Part shown: positions 18,373 to 27,964 of the stretch, piece by piece
How the letters are laid out: each line of letters starts with the position of its first letter
Numbering within the stretch: the stretch's first letter is position 1
Origin: Sphingobium baderi
GTDB taxonomy: Bacteria; Pseudomonadota; Alphaproteobacteria; Sphingomonadales; Sphingomonadaceae
DNA: 64,000 nt
Assembly (NCBI RefSeq): GCF_001456115.1
Contig: NZ_CP013265.1
Location: 165,717-229,716, forward strand
Direction of reading: 5' to 3'
Notes under the pieces: model-generated
Database searches by the model: none
Seen by the model: only the letters and a program-made list of their open reading frames with translations
What the model was told of the DNA's origin: nothing
Translations under genes and position numbers: made by a program

Positions 18373-18683
18373 ACATGTCTCCGGCTTTTGCGAGCCACCG
18401 GCCAGAAAAAAAGGGACCCGCACAGCGGGCACGGACACACTCCTGGCCGGGAGTCTCACCGCGCGCATTTCGCGCAACCTCTCCTGATTCCCCGCTTTCT
18501 CATTGTCGAAACGGCGTGGCGCTTCTTTCGCCGTGAACCCGGCGGCGCGCCATCAGTAACTATACTTATAAGTTTCGTATTCCCTTCGTCAAACCACTTG
18601 TGGGACCCGCTTCCGCCGATCGATCCGTGCCCGGCCGCAGGCGGTCAGCTCAGTGCGTCCCCAGTCTGATATAGAGAATCATT

Positions 18684-18704
18684 TGACACAATCATATTGT
18701 GTCA
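18684..18704. promoter_or_regulatory. Perfect 9-bp inverted repeat, candidate operator
   Basis: TGACACAAT-CAT-ATTGTGTCA is a perfect dyad of 21 bases in the 786-base gap between the divergent SDR and ohr genes. It is about 310 bases upstream of the SDR start and 455 bases upstream of ohr. Not a terminator (no T run, weak stem). Likely a binding site for a dimeric regulator such as a TetR or MarR protein; which one is unknown. Confidence 0.5.
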
Positions 18705-18853
18705 TAGATAAATGCCGACAGTAAGGTGATCGAGGCCAGAACCTGCGGCGCGCCAAAGCATTCGGGGTAGCTGTATCTGGGTGTCATGTCGGAGGGCGGC
18801 AATTGTTTGATTATCCGGCATGAGCCGCCGCATGAGCCAAAGCCTCTTACGTG

Positions 18854-18869
18854 GTCGTGAATTCACGAC
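18854..18869. promoter_or_regulatory. Perfect 16-bp palindrome, candidate operator
   Basis: GTCGTGAATTCACGAC reads the same on both strands. It lies in the same long intergenic region, 290 bases before ohr. It differs from the 18684 dyad, so two different regulators may bind here. Apart from these two sites I see no gene or RNA in 18373-19158. Confidence 0.4.
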
Positions 18870-19158
18870 GGTGAGAGAGCGCCTGCCTGCGTTCAGCTCC
18901 TTCGATAAAGCTCATCCGCCTGTCTTCTGCGGTTGAACATCTTAGGTTTTCAAACTCGCGCGCAGGCTTGCCCGTAGGAACGCTCTCAGTTGGTGCAGGT
19001 ATGAATTACGCGATGTGGTCGCTGAGCGAAGGCGATCAATGAGCCGATCGTGCGGCTATGGATGGCGCGGCTAACGAATTTTACAAAATCCAATTGTGCG
19101 CAATATAATATGACACTACACCCCCTTTTGATAAGGGAAAACGACTCAGGAGATTCGC

Positions 19159-19584
19159 ATGAGCGCGCTTTACACGACCAAGGTGACGGCCATCGGCGGA
19201 CGCAGCGGCACGATTCGTAGCGAGGACGGCATTCTCGACCTGCCGCTCGCCATGCCCAAGGAACTCGGGGGCAAGGGCGGCGCCACTAACCCCGAGCAGC
19301 TCTTTGCCGCAGGCTATGCAGCGTGCTTCGAGAATGCGGTAATCCACGTGACCAGGGCGCAGGCCGACAAGGTTCGCGACGACGACATTAAGGTGATCGG
19401 CGAGGTCGGTCTGCTGCCGAACGCACAGGGTGGCTTCAACCTTGCGGTGACGCTCGACGTCGAGATTGCCGGCGTCGATCAGGCCAAGGCCGAGGAGATC
19501 GTACAGGCGGCCCATGCCGTTTGCCCCTACTCCAACGCGGTAAAAGGCAATGTCGACGTCGCGCTGAACGTCACCACGCGATGA
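19159..19584 (+). CDS. ohr: Organic hydroperoxide resistance protein Ohr (OsmC family)
   Basis: A 141-residue thiol peroxidase reducing organic and fatty-acid hydroperoxides with lipoyl partners. The two redox cysteines are Cys56 in YAACFENA and Cys122 in HAVCPYSNA; Arg and Glu of the active site are in the expected N-terminal region. AGGAG precedes the ATG. The stop overlaps the start of the ohrR-type gene in ATGA, so sensor and enzyme are coupled. Confidence 0.95.
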   Translation: MSALYTTKVTAIGGRSGTIRSEDGILDLPLAMPKELGGKGGATNPEQLFAAGYAACFENAVIHVTRAQADKVRDDDIKVIGEVGLLPNAQGGFNLAVTLDVEIAGVDQAKAEEIVQAAHAVCPYSNAVKGNVDVALNVTTR

Positions 19585-20072
19585 GCGGCGGGGTGGCAAC
19601 GCAGGAGCGTGACGAGGACCCGCTGCTGCTCGACAGGCAGGTCTGCTTCCCGCTCTACGCTGCCACCAACCTGCTCAACCGGCTTTACGGGCCGGTGCTA
19701 GGCGAGCTGGGGCTCACCTATCCGCAGTATCTCGTCATGCTGGTCCTCTGGGAGAATCAGCCCCAAACGGTCGGGGCGCTGGGCGCGCGGCTCTACCTGG
19801 ACAGCGGCACGCTGACGCCGTTGCTCAAGCGCATGGAAAGCGCGGGCCTTATCACTCGTGCCCGCGATCCGGAGGATGAGCGGCGTGTCCTCGTGACGCT
19901 GACCGGAAAGGGCAAGGCGCTACGCCAGCAAGCCCTGCACGTTCCGGAGACAATTTCGAACGGTTACAAGCCCGAAGGCATCGAGGAACTTCGCGAGAGC
20001 GTTCGCGATCTGGTGTCCATCCTGGCGCAGCTCGACACCCGATCGCGAGCGTCCAGGGCGGCTCGACCATGA
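19581..20072 (+). CDS. ohrR: OhrR-type MarR repressor
   Basis: A 163-residue MarR-family regulator with the peroxide-sensing Cys22 in DRQVCFPLYA, tyrosines nearby, a winged helix (GALGARLYLDSGTLTPLLKRME) and the wing motif DPEDERRVLVTLT. The start at 19581 overlaps the ohr stop by 4 bases; an upstream Met would lie inside ohr in a non-conserved stretch. Oxidation of the Cys releases DNA in known OhrR proteins, so it probably represses this ohr-ohrR unit. Confidence 0.92.
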   Translation: MSGGVATQERDEDPLLLDRQVCFPLYAATNLLNRLYGPVLGELGLTYPQYLVMLVLWENQPQTVGALGARLYLDSGTLTPLLKRMESAGLITRARDPEDERRVLVTLTGKGKALRQQALHVPETISNGYKPEGIEELRESVRDLVSILAQLDTRSRASRAARP

Positions 20073-20100
20073 TCGTGCGCACTTCAACGGAGAACAATCT

Positions 20101-20610
20101 ATGTTACGGTCTTTCCTGATCGGCTTGGTGGCCGGCCAGCGCGGCATGACGCCGCTGGCGGTAATCGCCACGGCGACGCGGCGGAAGGAAATCCCTGCCG
20201 ACCTGCCGCTCCAGGCGCTGATGCTGAACCCGATGATTGCCGCCGGCGCCGCCGCCTTCGCGGCGGCTGAGATGGCAGGCGACAAGATGAAGACGGCACC
20301 CGATCGCACCGTGCCCATCGGCCTCGCCGTCCGCAGTATCACCGCAGCCTATGCGGGAGCAGCACTCGCACCGCGCGACAAGCGCGTGCTCGGCGGCGCG
20401 ATCGCGGTCGGCACAGCGATTGCTTCCTCCTTTGCGGGCTTGGCAGCCCGCAAATGGGCCATGCGCCGCTATGGACAGACGGCGACCGGGTTTGTGGAGG
20501 ACGCGATCGTGTTTGGCAGCGGTCTTGTCATCGTCAATCCGGGGCTCATCGCCAGTGGGATCCGATCCCAATCGACCGAACTGCCATTTGCAAAGGAAAG
20601 CTCATGCTGA
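20101..20610 (+). CDS. DUF4126-like membrane protein
   Basis: A 169-residue protein with several hydrophobic segments (around 3-20, 40-60, 85-105, 110-125 and 145-160) and the N-terminal GLVAGQRGMTPLAV that marks DUF4126-type membrane proteins. Function unknown. It lies 28 bases after ohrR and overlaps the next gene by 7 bases, so it is probably part of the same stress operon. Confidence 0.7.
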   Translation: MLRSFLIGLVAGQRGMTPLAVIATATRRKEIPADLPLQALMLNPMIAAGAAAFAAAEMAGDKMKTAPDRTVPIGLAVRSITAAYAGAALAPRDKRVLGGAIAVGTAIASSFAGLAARKWAMRRYGQTATGFVEDAIVFGSGLVIVNPGLIASGIRSQSTELPFAKESSC

Positions 20611-21224
20611 CAGTCCACCATCTCGGTATTTCTCAGTCCGATCGGATTGTCTGGCTCTGCGAGGAACTGGGGATCCCCTACGAACTGGTACGCTATGATC
20701 GCGATCCGGTGACCCGTCTGGCGCCCGCTTCCTACAAGGCGCTGCATCCTTCGGGGACCGCGCCCGTCATCAGCGACGATGACCTCGTCTTGGCGGAGTC
20801 CGGCGCGATTATCGATTATATAGTCGCCAAGCTTGGCGGCGGCCGATTGACCCTCCAGTCCGATCATCCCGACTTCGCCCAATTCCTCTACTGGTACCAT
20901 TTCGCCAATGGTTCGATGATGCCTTGCATGATGATGCTGATGGCGGAAGGCAGTGTGGCCGAGATGATGCGGGACCGTGCAAACCGCAATCTTGTGGCGC
21001 TCAATGAGCACTTTGCAAAAGGTAATCAGTGGCTTGCTGGTGAGGAATTCACCGTCGCGGACATCATGATCCTGTTCCCGCTGACGACGATACGCGCCTT
21101 TGTACCGCTCGATCTTTCACCCTATCCGCATCTGCGCAGCTATTTGAAACGCGCGATCGCGCGCCCTGCTTTCCAGAGAGCGATGGCCAAGGCCGACCCC
21201 GATCTGCAAATCCCCGCTGATTGA
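20604..21224 (+). CDS. Glutathione S-transferase
   Basis: A 206-residue GST with an N-terminal thioredoxin fold (GISQSDRIVWLCEELGIPYE, and SGTAPVI with the cis-Pro, then ESGAIIDY) and an all-helical C-terminal domain with the N-capping GEEFTVADIM. AAGGAAAG precedes the ATG at 20604, which overlaps the preceding gene. It would conjugate or reduce electrophiles and peroxides, in keeping with ohr. A decayed piece of a similar GST is found at 23043-23108. Confidence 0.92.
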   Translation: MLTVHHLGISQSDRIVWLCEELGIPYELVRYDRDPVTRLAPASYKALHPSGTAPVISDDDLVLAESGAIIDYIVAKLGGGRLTLQSDHPDFAQFLYWYHFANGSMMPCMMMLMAEGSVAEMMRDRANRNLVALNEHFAKGNQWLAGEEFTVADIMILFPLTTIRAFVPLDLSPYPHLRSYLKRAIARPAFQRAMAKADPDLQIPAD

Positions 21225-21475
21225 AAGACAGGTGCATTTCAAGGGTGGCGACCCCATGAGTCCGATTGAACGGGCCGCTCGACCGAGTTTGGATGGCAGC
21301 GATCAAATCAACAGCTTCGGCCAAGCTGTACCTTTCATGGAAGATAGTTTCCACAAAGCCTGGAAGTTGATCAGCCGCACACGCGATGTGACCAACGAGC
21401 AGGTTTCCTGATCGCGTCGACGTCCAAGGGGCGCAATTTGCGCGACCCGGCGTAGGCGGTGCCTGGCCAGAAACA

Positions 21476-22756
21476 TCAACTGAAGCGACCCGACGGCCGT
21501 ACACGCCTTGAAAGAACATCCAGGAGCCAGATGAGGCTGCCGCGAAACATGCCATGTATCCTTCCCTGATGGCGTCGGTATAGGAGAGCATGACCTAGCT
21601 GTGCAATCTTGCCGCGTATGAAGCCGCCCTTGAATATGCCGACGCGGCCCAGCGAACCATAGGCGTCGTAGCGGCCCAATGCGACAAGCGATCCGAAGTC
21701 GTGATAGCGGAAGCCCGGCACGGGACGTTGCTTGATCATCGGCAACAGATATTTGCTGAGATAGACTGACTGTTGGAACGCGACCTGCGCGGTCGTGGGC
21801 AGTGGACGATCGTCTCCAGCTTGAGTGAAGCTCGCACAATCACCGATGGCGAATATATGTGGATCGTCCGTCACCAGCGTTGGTCCGACTGAAAGCTGGT
21901 GGTTCATCGTACGCTTCAAGCCTTCGATCTTTTCGCAGAATTCAGGAGCCTGGACGCCTGCTGCCCAGACTTTAAGTTCAGCTGCGACCTGCTCTCCACT
22001 ACCTAAGACTAAGCCGCCAGGCTCCGCCGAACTGACCTTCGCCGAGGTCCGCACTACAATTCCCAGCGCCTCCAACGAGCGCTGGGCTTCATGTGAGATA
22101 CGTTCTGGAAATGGAGCTAGAATCCGATTACCAGCCTCGATCAGCGTGACATGCATCTGCTTTCGCGCGCCGGTCGCGCCGAAATGCTCTACCACGTCCG
22201 CGATCTGGATCAGCTCGGCTGCCAGTTCCACACCCGTCGCACCGCCGCCGACAATCGCGACAGACAGGACACGCCGTTCCGACAGCGCTTTTAGTAGCCG
22301 CGCCCGCAGTCGATCATTGAAAGCAATAGCATCCGCACGGCTATCGATCGTCAAGCAATGCTTTTTCACGCCCGGTGTGCCGAAGTCGTTTGCCTTGCTG
22401 CCTGCCGCTAGTATCAGAGAATCGTATTGCACTGCGCGCGCAGGCAGGGTCTCCTCACCATGCAATATCAAGGGCGCAAGCCGCACATGCCTTGGGCTTC
22501 GGTCAATTGCGATGACTTCGCCCGGATGGAAGACAAATCCCTTCGCAGCTGCATGCACCATATAGCTGGTGCCCTGTATCTCGGCGTCCTGGGTGCCAGC
22601 CGCTATCGTATGTAGCATAGGCTTCCAAACATGTGACGGCTCTCGATCGATCAGCGTCACGGAAAAGGCGTCGGGCGCGCGTCGTCCAAGTTGTGTAGCG
22701 AGATCCAGGCCCGCAACACCGCCGCCAACGATTACAATTTTGTGCTTTTCAACCAT
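21476..22756 (-). CDS. ndh: Type II NADH:quinone oxidoreductase (NDH-2)
   Basis: A 426-residue single-subunit flavoprotein passing electrons from NADH to quinone without proton pumping. FAD motif GGGVAGLDLATQLG lies at the N-terminus, NADH motif VAIVGGGATGVELAAEL near residue 165, and HIFAIGDCAS near 300. The C-terminal amphipathic and hydrophobic segment (MFRGSLIWLLDVL) is the membrane anchor. The start at 22756 has GGGAG upstream; a longer frame adds 26 residues without similarity. Convergent with the GST gene; the 250-base gap between them shows nothing notable. Confidence 0.93.
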   Translation of the reverse strand: MVEKHKIVIVGGGVAGLDLATQLGRRAPDAFSVTLIDREPSHVWKPMLHTIAAGTQDAEIQGTSYMVHAAAKGFVFHPGEVIAIDRSPRHVRLAPLILHGEETLPARAVQYDSLILAAGSKANDFGTPGVKKHCLTIDSRADAIAFNDRLRARLLKALSERRVLSVAIVGGGATGVELAAELIQIADVVEHFGATGARKQMHVTLIEAGNRILAPFPERISHEAQRSLEALGIVVRTSAKVSSAEPGGLVLGSGEQVAAELKVWAAGVQAPEFCEKIEGLKRTMNHQLSVGPTLVTDDPHIFAIGDCASFTQAGDDRPLPTTAQVAFQQSVYLSKYLLPMIKQRPVPGFRYHDFGSLVALGRYDAYGSLGRVGIFKGGFIRGKIAQLGHALLYRRHQGRIHGMFRGSLIWLLDVLSRRVRPSGRFS

Positions 22757-23042
22757 GTCTCCCGTTTTGCAAAAGTTTCGATGTCGGTCAAAGAGAGAGA
22801 TCCTCTGAAATCGCTCAAAGCTCCGGCAGAGCATAATCGGCAGCCACTCTCGCGGTAATCTTTGAGGCCGAAGGACATGGAGCGCCAGTCATCGATGTGA
22901 TCGGTCATGCTCCGCTGGTTCATTTGCTCAAATCACCGGATACAAAATCCTAGTCGCCATTGGCGCTCTTCACATCCCATCGTCGCCCAACTCGTCCACG
23001 TCACGGCGCTTGTCGCGCGCCGTCCCGTGGAGCGTGCGCACC

Positions 23043-23108
23043 TTCTCAGTAGCTGCCAGGCCGGCGTTCAGGCGCGCGATGGAAAAAGGCGATCCGGACC
23101 TTCAGATC
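23043..23108 (+). pseudogene. C-terminal fragment of a glutathione S-transferase
   Basis: The plus strand encodes AARPAFRRAMEKGDPDLQI (23052-23108), nearly the same as ARPAFQRAMAKADPDLQI at the end of the intact GST at 20604-21224. No GST domain is found upstream in any frame. It is a remnant left by duplication or rearrangement between ndh and the tetR gene. The rest of the 22757-23180 gap shows nothing else. Confidence 0.7.
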
Positions 23109-23180
23109 AAGCTCGATCGAAATGTGTTGCTGACCCCTGGAACTAGTAGCGGCCTCGCGCAGCATATCGTCACTGCAGCA

Positions 23181-23879
23181 TCATGGTCCGCACTCCGGTT
23201 GCTGCGAAAGGGTCAGAATAGCCTTGAAGATAAAATCGGTTGCCTGCTCGAGATAGGCAGTCTTTGCCGCAGCCGTGTTCGGCAGATCCTTGCGAACTAG
23301 GATTCGTTGCCGCGGGGATGTCACCAGGGCATCGAAAATGAATGTGGCGAGAAAACGCATATCCAGTGCGGCCGCTCTATCCGGGCCCGCCGCTTCTTCA
23401 AGCAGCTTCTGGATCAGGCAAAGCCCTGGATTGATACCCAATAGAGTCTTGACGTCGATGTCGTCGACATTCTGATCGCGAACCCAATGAGCGAGTTTTT
23501 CGAACGCGATAGTTTCGGGCTGGAGCGAAACATCCAGCATCTTTCGCGCGGTCCGAAGCAAGCGCTCGCGCAGGCACCCGGTGGTCATGGTCGCCGCGAT
23601 GGGTTTCAGCCGGTCGTCGATCCCGTATCGCATCACCGCGACCAGCAGTCCCTTCTTCGAACCGTAGCGCGCATAAAGCGTGCGCTTCGATACGTTCGCC
23701 GCCGCCGCGACGTCGTCCATGCACGTCCCCTCGGGGCCCCGGGCGATGAACTGCGCGAGCGCGATCTCGAGAATATGGTCGCCAAGGCGGGCGGCGATGT
23801 CCTGCGTGGGCCTCCCCTCCCCGCGCGGGTCGCGCGCGGGGAGGGGAGGCTTGCGGGAACGGGATTTAGGGGCGGTCAC
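23181..23879 (-). CDS. TetR-family transcriptional regulator
   Basis: A 232-residue regulator. Helix-turn-helix near residues 45-75 (GTCMDDVAAAANVSKRTLYARYGSKKGLL) is typical TetR; the C-terminal ligand domain includes a TetR_C-like stretch rich in Ala/Leu. The first 30 residues are a basic, Pro-rich extension (KSRSRKPPLPARDPRGEGR). It is divergent from the phaB copy at 24042 with a 162-base gap and probably controls that gene and the export operon beyond. Confidence 0.88.
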   Translation of the reverse strand: MTAPKSRSRKPPLPARDPRGEGRPTQDIAARLGDHILEIALAQFIARGPEGTCMDDVAAAANVSKRTLYARYGSKKGLLVAVMRYGIDDRLKPIAATMTTGCLRERLLRTARKMLDVSLQPETIAFEKLAHWVRDQNVDDIDVKTLLGINPGLCLIQKLLEEAAGPDRAAALDMRFLATFIFDALVTSPRQRILVRKDLPNTAAAKTAYLEQATDFIFKAILTLSQQPECGP

Positions 23880-24041
23880 ATCGACCTCAATAGACCGTTT
23901 TCACGCGCAGCTCAAAGATCACGCTTGATCGTGATGCAAACAGGCGCAATAACAAAACCCATAAGTATACATACGCATTGCCCGGAGAGGAGGCGCGGCC
24001 GAATGGTCGCGGCTCAAGCCTGAACCAAGGGAACCGGATGA

Positions 24042-24770
24042 ATGACAGAAATCGCTCTCGTAACTGGCGGCACACGCGGCATCGGCGCCGCCATCGCTGT
24101 CGCGCTCAAGGCACAAGGATGGGAGGTCGCCAGCATCTACCATGGCAATGACAAGGCGGCCGGGCAGTTCAGTCGGGAGACGGGGATCTCGGTCTTCCGC
24201 TGGGACGTCGCGGATGAGGGCGCTTGCCGGGAGGGCGTTGCTGCGGTGGAAGCCAAACTTGGCCCGATCTCGGTGCTCGTCAACAATGCCGGCATCACGC
24301 GGGACGGCATGTTCCATCGCATGAGCTGGACCCAATGGCGCGAGGTGCTGGCGACCAATCTCGACTCGATGTTCGCCATGACGCGCGCCGTGATCGAGGG
24401 CATGCGTGAGCGCGGGTTCGGGCGCATCATCAATATCTCCTCGATTAATGGCCAGAAGGGCCAAATCGGACAAGTCAATTATTCGGCGGCCAAGGCCGGC
24501 GTCATTGGTTTTACGAAGGCGCTCGCCCAGGAAAACGCCGCCTGCGGCATTACGGTCAACGCCGTCTGCCCCGGCTATGTCGACACCGAGATGGTGGCGG
24601 CGGTCCGGGAAGAGGTCCGCGCCGCGATCATCGCGGGTATCCCGGTCGGGCGGCTCGGCGCGCCACAGGAAGTCGCCGATGCAGTTTCCTACCTGGCGTC
24701 GCCCAGGGCAGGCTTTTGCACCGGCTCCGTGCTCACCCTCAACGGAGGGCAATATATCGCCAACGGATAG
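24042..24770 (+). CDS. phaB: Acetoacetyl-CoA reductase (SDR), copy 2
   Basis: A 242-residue PhbB-type reductase with TGGTRGIG, NNAG, Ser in ISSINGQ, YSAAK and C-terminal LNGGQYIANG. It shares NNAGITRDG, VIEGMRER and KAGVIGFTKALA with copy 1 but differs at many places, so the two are old paralogues rather than a recent duplication. It is followed by a phasin, which supports a role in PHA granule formation. Confidence 0.92.
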   Translation: MTEIALVTGGTRGIGAAIAVALKAQGWEVASIYHGNDKAAGQFSRETGISVFRWDVADEGACREGVAAVEAKLGPISVLVNNAGITRDGMFHRMSWTQWREVLATNLDSMFAMTRAVIEGMRERGFGRIINISSINGQKGQIGQVNYSAAKAGVIGFTKALAQENAACGITVNAVCPGYVDTEMVAAVREEVRAAIIAGIPVGRLGAPQEVADAVSYLASPRAGFCTGSVLTLNGGQYIANG

Positions 24771-24876
24771 GCGATCGGGAGGGCGCCGCTCCGTCTAAGT
24801 GGCATCACGTATATCGCACCGCAGCATAAGCGACCGAAACTGCTCCAACAGGTTCCGTTACAAAAGGAATAGCCTC

Positions 24877-25320
24877 ATGACTTATCCCTTCGATCAGATC
24901 AGTTCGCTCGGCAAAGCCAATGGACAATTCGCCGCGACGCTCGCGCAGGTCGCGCGCGAAAGCGGTGAGACCTATGTGAAAGTCAGCGGCAAGGCGGCGT
25001 CCACGATCTTCGATCAGTTCAAGGAGTTCAAGCCGGGAACCAGCGCCCCTGCGTTCAAGAGCGGGGAGTTGACGGGCCTTCTTGGCGAAATCGAGAAGCG
25101 CCATGAGGAAGCATCGGCACGGATCAGGTCCGCGTTCGAAGACTGGCAGGGTGCGGTAAAGGACGCATTCTCGCAGGCGTCCCAAGGCCAGCAGGCTTTC
25201 ACGGAGAAACTGACTGTCTGGTTCCAGCCCGTAGTCAAGACGCCGGCGGCGCCGGACAAGGCCGCCGAGGAACCCGCTTCCACGCCGCGGACGACGGCAA
25301 AACCCAAAGACACAGCCTGA
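24877..25320 (+). CDS. phaP: Phasin (PHA granule-associated protein)
   Basis: A 147-residue phasin. The start at 24877 follows AAGGAAT. The protein is almost entirely amphipathic helix (QFAATLAQVARESGE, KSGELTGLLGEIEKRHEEA, DAFSQASQGQQAF) and ends in a Pro/Ala/Thr/Lys tail, as phasins that coat PHA granules do. It lies 106 bases after phaB copy 2 and 88 bases before the efflux operon. Confidence 0.85.
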   Translation: MTYPFDQISSLGKANGQFAATLAQVARESGETYVKVSGKAASTIFDQFKEFKPGTSAPAFKSGELTGLLGEIEKRHEEASARIRSAFEDWQGAVKDAFSQASQGQQAFTEKLTVWFQPVVKTPAAPDKAAEEPASTPRTTAKPKDTA

Positions 25321-25408
25321 GGGTCGCCACTCAGGGCCATCGGCTCCCGCGTCCGTGGCGCGGGGGCCGATCATATTTGTTATCGAAACGGGGACGACGC
25401 GACAGGGT

Positions 25409-26890
25409 ATGAGTGCTCCAGCGAAATTGAAGGACCACCGGCCTGGATTGACGCAAGCCGCGATCGTCCTGGCCATGCCGCTCCTTCTGGCCGGTTGTTC
25501 CTTCGCACCCGCGCATGTCCAGCCCGCGCAACCGGTTCCGCAGGACTATCCCGGTGCGACATCGGGCGGCGCATCGATCGCTCGCATCGGGTGGCGCGAT
25601 TTCTTCCGCGAGGACCATCTGCGCGCGCTGATCGCGACGGCGCTCGACAATAATCGCGACATCCAGATTGCCGCTGCCCGCATCGCAGAAGCGCGCGCCG
25701 CCTGGCGGATCGAGGGATCCGCGCTCTACCCCGAGCTCAATGCCGTGGGGACGGGCACGCGCGGGCGCTCGATCATCAATCTGCCGGGTCTCGGCAGCCA
25801 GAGCCTGGATGTCAAACAGGTCAGCGCGCAGCTCAGCGCCGGCTGGGAGATCGATTTCTGGGGGCGTCTGCGCAATCTGCGGGACGCGGCACGAAACCAG
25901 TATCTTGCGACGGAAGAGGCGCGCCGCGCGCTCGCCACCGATCTCATCGCCCAGGTGGCCAACGGCTATCTGCTCGAGCGCGAGTATGAGGAGCGGGTCG
26001 CGATCGCCGAGCAGACGATTGCGACCCGTGCGGAATCGCTACGGATCCTGCGCCGGCGCTACGAGGTGGGCTCAGGCTCGAAGCTCGAAATGACCCAGGC
26101 CCAGACTCTGCTCGCCCAGGCGCAGACGGTGCTGCAGAGCCTCGAACAGGATCGTGCGATCAATCGCAATGCGCTGGCCCTGCTTGTCGGCCAGCCGGTC
26201 GAGATCCCGCCGGGTCCGCTCGGGCTCGCGCAGGCCGCGCCACAGATCGATCTGCCGACGGGCCTGCCTTCCGATCTGATCGCCAATCGCCCCGATATTA
26301 TCGCGGCCGAGTACCGCCTGCGCGCCGCCAATGCCAATATCGGCGCGGCGCGTGCGGCGTTCTTCCCCAACATTACGCTGACGGGGGCTTTCGGAACGGC
26401 GAGCCCCGACCTTGACGGACTCTTCGGCGACGGCAGCCGGGCGTGGAGCTTCACGCCGACGATCACGCAACCGCTCTTCAACGGCGGTCGGCTGGCGGCC
26501 AATCTCGACGTCATGAAGGCCAGGCAGGTCGGGGCAGTCGCGGAGTATGAAAAGACCGTCCAGGGCGCGTTCAGGGATGTGTCCGATGCGCTGGTACGGC
26601 GGCGCCAGCTGGCACTGCAGATCGAGACGACCCGCACCGTGCTCGAAGCGCTGCGCGAGCGGGCGCGGCTGGCGCAACTTCGGTTCGACCATGGCCGCTC
26701 AGCCTATCTCGAGGTCCTCGATGCGCAGCGGGATCTTTTCGATACCGAGCAGGCGCTGGTGCAGCTGCGCCGTGCTCATCTCGCCAGCGCCATCGCCCTT
26801 TATGCCGCCCTGGGCGGCGGCTTTGTCGGTGATCCGGGTTTTGACCCAGGCATCTCCGGCAATCCCATGTCAGGAGAACAACAACGATGA
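25409..26890 (+). CDS. Outer-membrane efflux lipoprotein, NodT family
   Basis: A 493-residue TolC-like channel. The N-terminal lipoprotein signal ends in LLLAGCSF, with the Cys as lipidation site. Two OEP repeats follow, with the usual coiled-coil segments ([39 protein letters not shown]) and [14 protein letters not shown] at 25409 was preferred to a GTG at 25355 because it gives a normal lipoprotein signal. It overlaps the next gene by 4 bases and would serve as the exit duct of the ABC exporter behind it. Confidence 0.93.
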   Translation: MSAPAKLKDHRPGLTQAAIVLAMPLLLAGCSFAPAHVQPAQPVPQDYPGATSGGASIARIGWRDFFREDHLRALIATALDNNRDIQIAAARIAEARAAWRIEGSALYPELNAVGTGTRGRSIINLPGLGSQSLDVKQVSAQLSAGWEIDFWGRLRNLRDAARNQYLATEEARRALATDLIAQVANGYLLEREYEERVAIAEQTIATRAESLRILRRRYEVGSGSKLEMTQAQTLLAQAQTVLQSLEQDRAINRNALALLVGQPVEIPPGPLGLAQAAPQIDLPTGLPSDLIANRPDIIAAEYRLRAANANIGAARAAFFPNITLTGAFGTASPDLDGLFGDGSRAWSFTPTITQPLFNGGRLAANLDVMKARQVGAVAEYEKTVQGAFRDVSDALVRRRQLALQIETTRTVLEALRERARLAQLRFDHGRSAYLEVLDAQRDLFDTEQALVQLRRAHLASAIALYAALGGGFVGDPGFDPGISGNPMSGEQQR

Positions 26891-27960
26891 AGACGTCCCA
26901 GAAGACATGGCTGATCCGGGGCGGCATCGCTGTGACGCTGGTCGCGATCTTGTACCTTGCCTGGCGCTTGCTGGCGCCCGGTGCGCTTCCCGAGGGTATC
27001 GTCAGCGGCAATGGCCGGATCGAGGCGGTGGAAATCGATGTTTCTGCCAAGTCGCCCGGCAGGATACGCGACATCGTCGCCGATGAGGGCGCGTTCGTGA
27101 AGGCGGGCCAGGTGGTCGCCCATATGGATATCGATGTCCTGAGCGCCCAGAAAGCGGAGGCCGAGGCGCAGCTCGCCCAGGCGCAAAATGCCATACTGAT
27201 CGCCGAAAGCCAGGTTGCGCAGCGGCAAAGCGAGCGTGCGGCGGCATTTTCCGGCGTGCGGCAGCGCGAGGCGGAACTCAATGCGGCGCGCAAGCGGCTC
27301 GGGCGTTCCGAGACACTCGCGCGCGAAGGGGCGACCGCGGTTCAGGAGCGCGATGACGATCAGGCCCAGGTAGAAGGCGCCACCGCAGCGGTGGAGGCTG
27401 CCAAAGCGCAACTTGCCGCTGTCGATTCCGCCATCGGCACGGCGCGAAGCCAGGTCATCGGCGCCCGGTCCAATGTCGATGCCGCGCGCGCGACCATCCA
27501 GCGTATCGAGGCCGATATTCGCGACAGCGACCTGCGCGCTCCCCGCAGCGGCCGCATCCAGTACCGGGTCGCTCAGCCCGGCGAGGTGGTCGCCGGCGGT
27601 GGCCGGGTGATGAACCTCGTCGACCTGGCGGACGTCTACATGACCTTCTTCCTGCCCGAAACCGTCGCGGGACGCGTCCGTATCGGCAGCGAAGTGCGCC
27701 TCGTGCTCGACGCCGCGCCGCAATATGTGATCCCGGCGACAATCAGCTTCGTGGCCGATGTTGCCCAGTTCACGCCCAAGACGGTCGAGACGCAGAGCGA
27801 GCGCCAGAAGCTGATGTTCCGGGTACGGGCCAGGATCGACCCGAAACTGCTAGAGCGCCATATCGCCATGGTGAAAACGGGCCTTCCCGGCATGGCCTAT
27901 GTGCGCATCGATTCCGACACCCCCTGGCCCGAGAACCTGGCCAATGTGGTGAAGGAGTAG
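26887..27960 (+). CDS. HlyD-family periplasmic adaptor (YhiI/EmrA-like)
   Basis: A 357-residue membrane fusion protein: one N-terminal membrane helix ([17 protein letters not shown]), a lipoyl half-domain ([18 protein letters not shown]), a long alpha hairpin rich in Ala/Gln/Glu from about 80 to 210, the second lipoyl half ([21 protein letters not shown]) and a beta-barrel domain. Its ATG overlaps the preceding stop. Its order before a double-ATPase and permease matches the E. coli yhiI-rbbA-yhhJ set. Confidence 0.93.
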   Translation: MKTSQKTWLIRGGIAVTLVAILYLAWRLLAPGALPEGIVSGNGRIEAVEIDVSAKSPGRIRDIVADEGAFVKAGQVVAHMDIDVLSAQKAEAEAQLAQAQNAILIAESQVAQRQSERAAAFSGVRQREAELNAARKRLGRSETLAREGATAVQERDDDQAQVEGATAAVEAAKAQLAAVDSAIGTARSQVIGARSNVDAARATIQRIEADIRDSDLRAPRSGRIQYRVAQPGEVVAGGGRVMNLVDLADVYMTFFLPETVAGRVRIGSEVRLVLDAAPQYVIPATISFVADVAQFTPKTVETQSERQKLMFRVRARIDPKLLERHIAMVKTGLPGMAYVRIDSDTPWPENLANVVKE

Positions 27961-27964
27961 ACCG

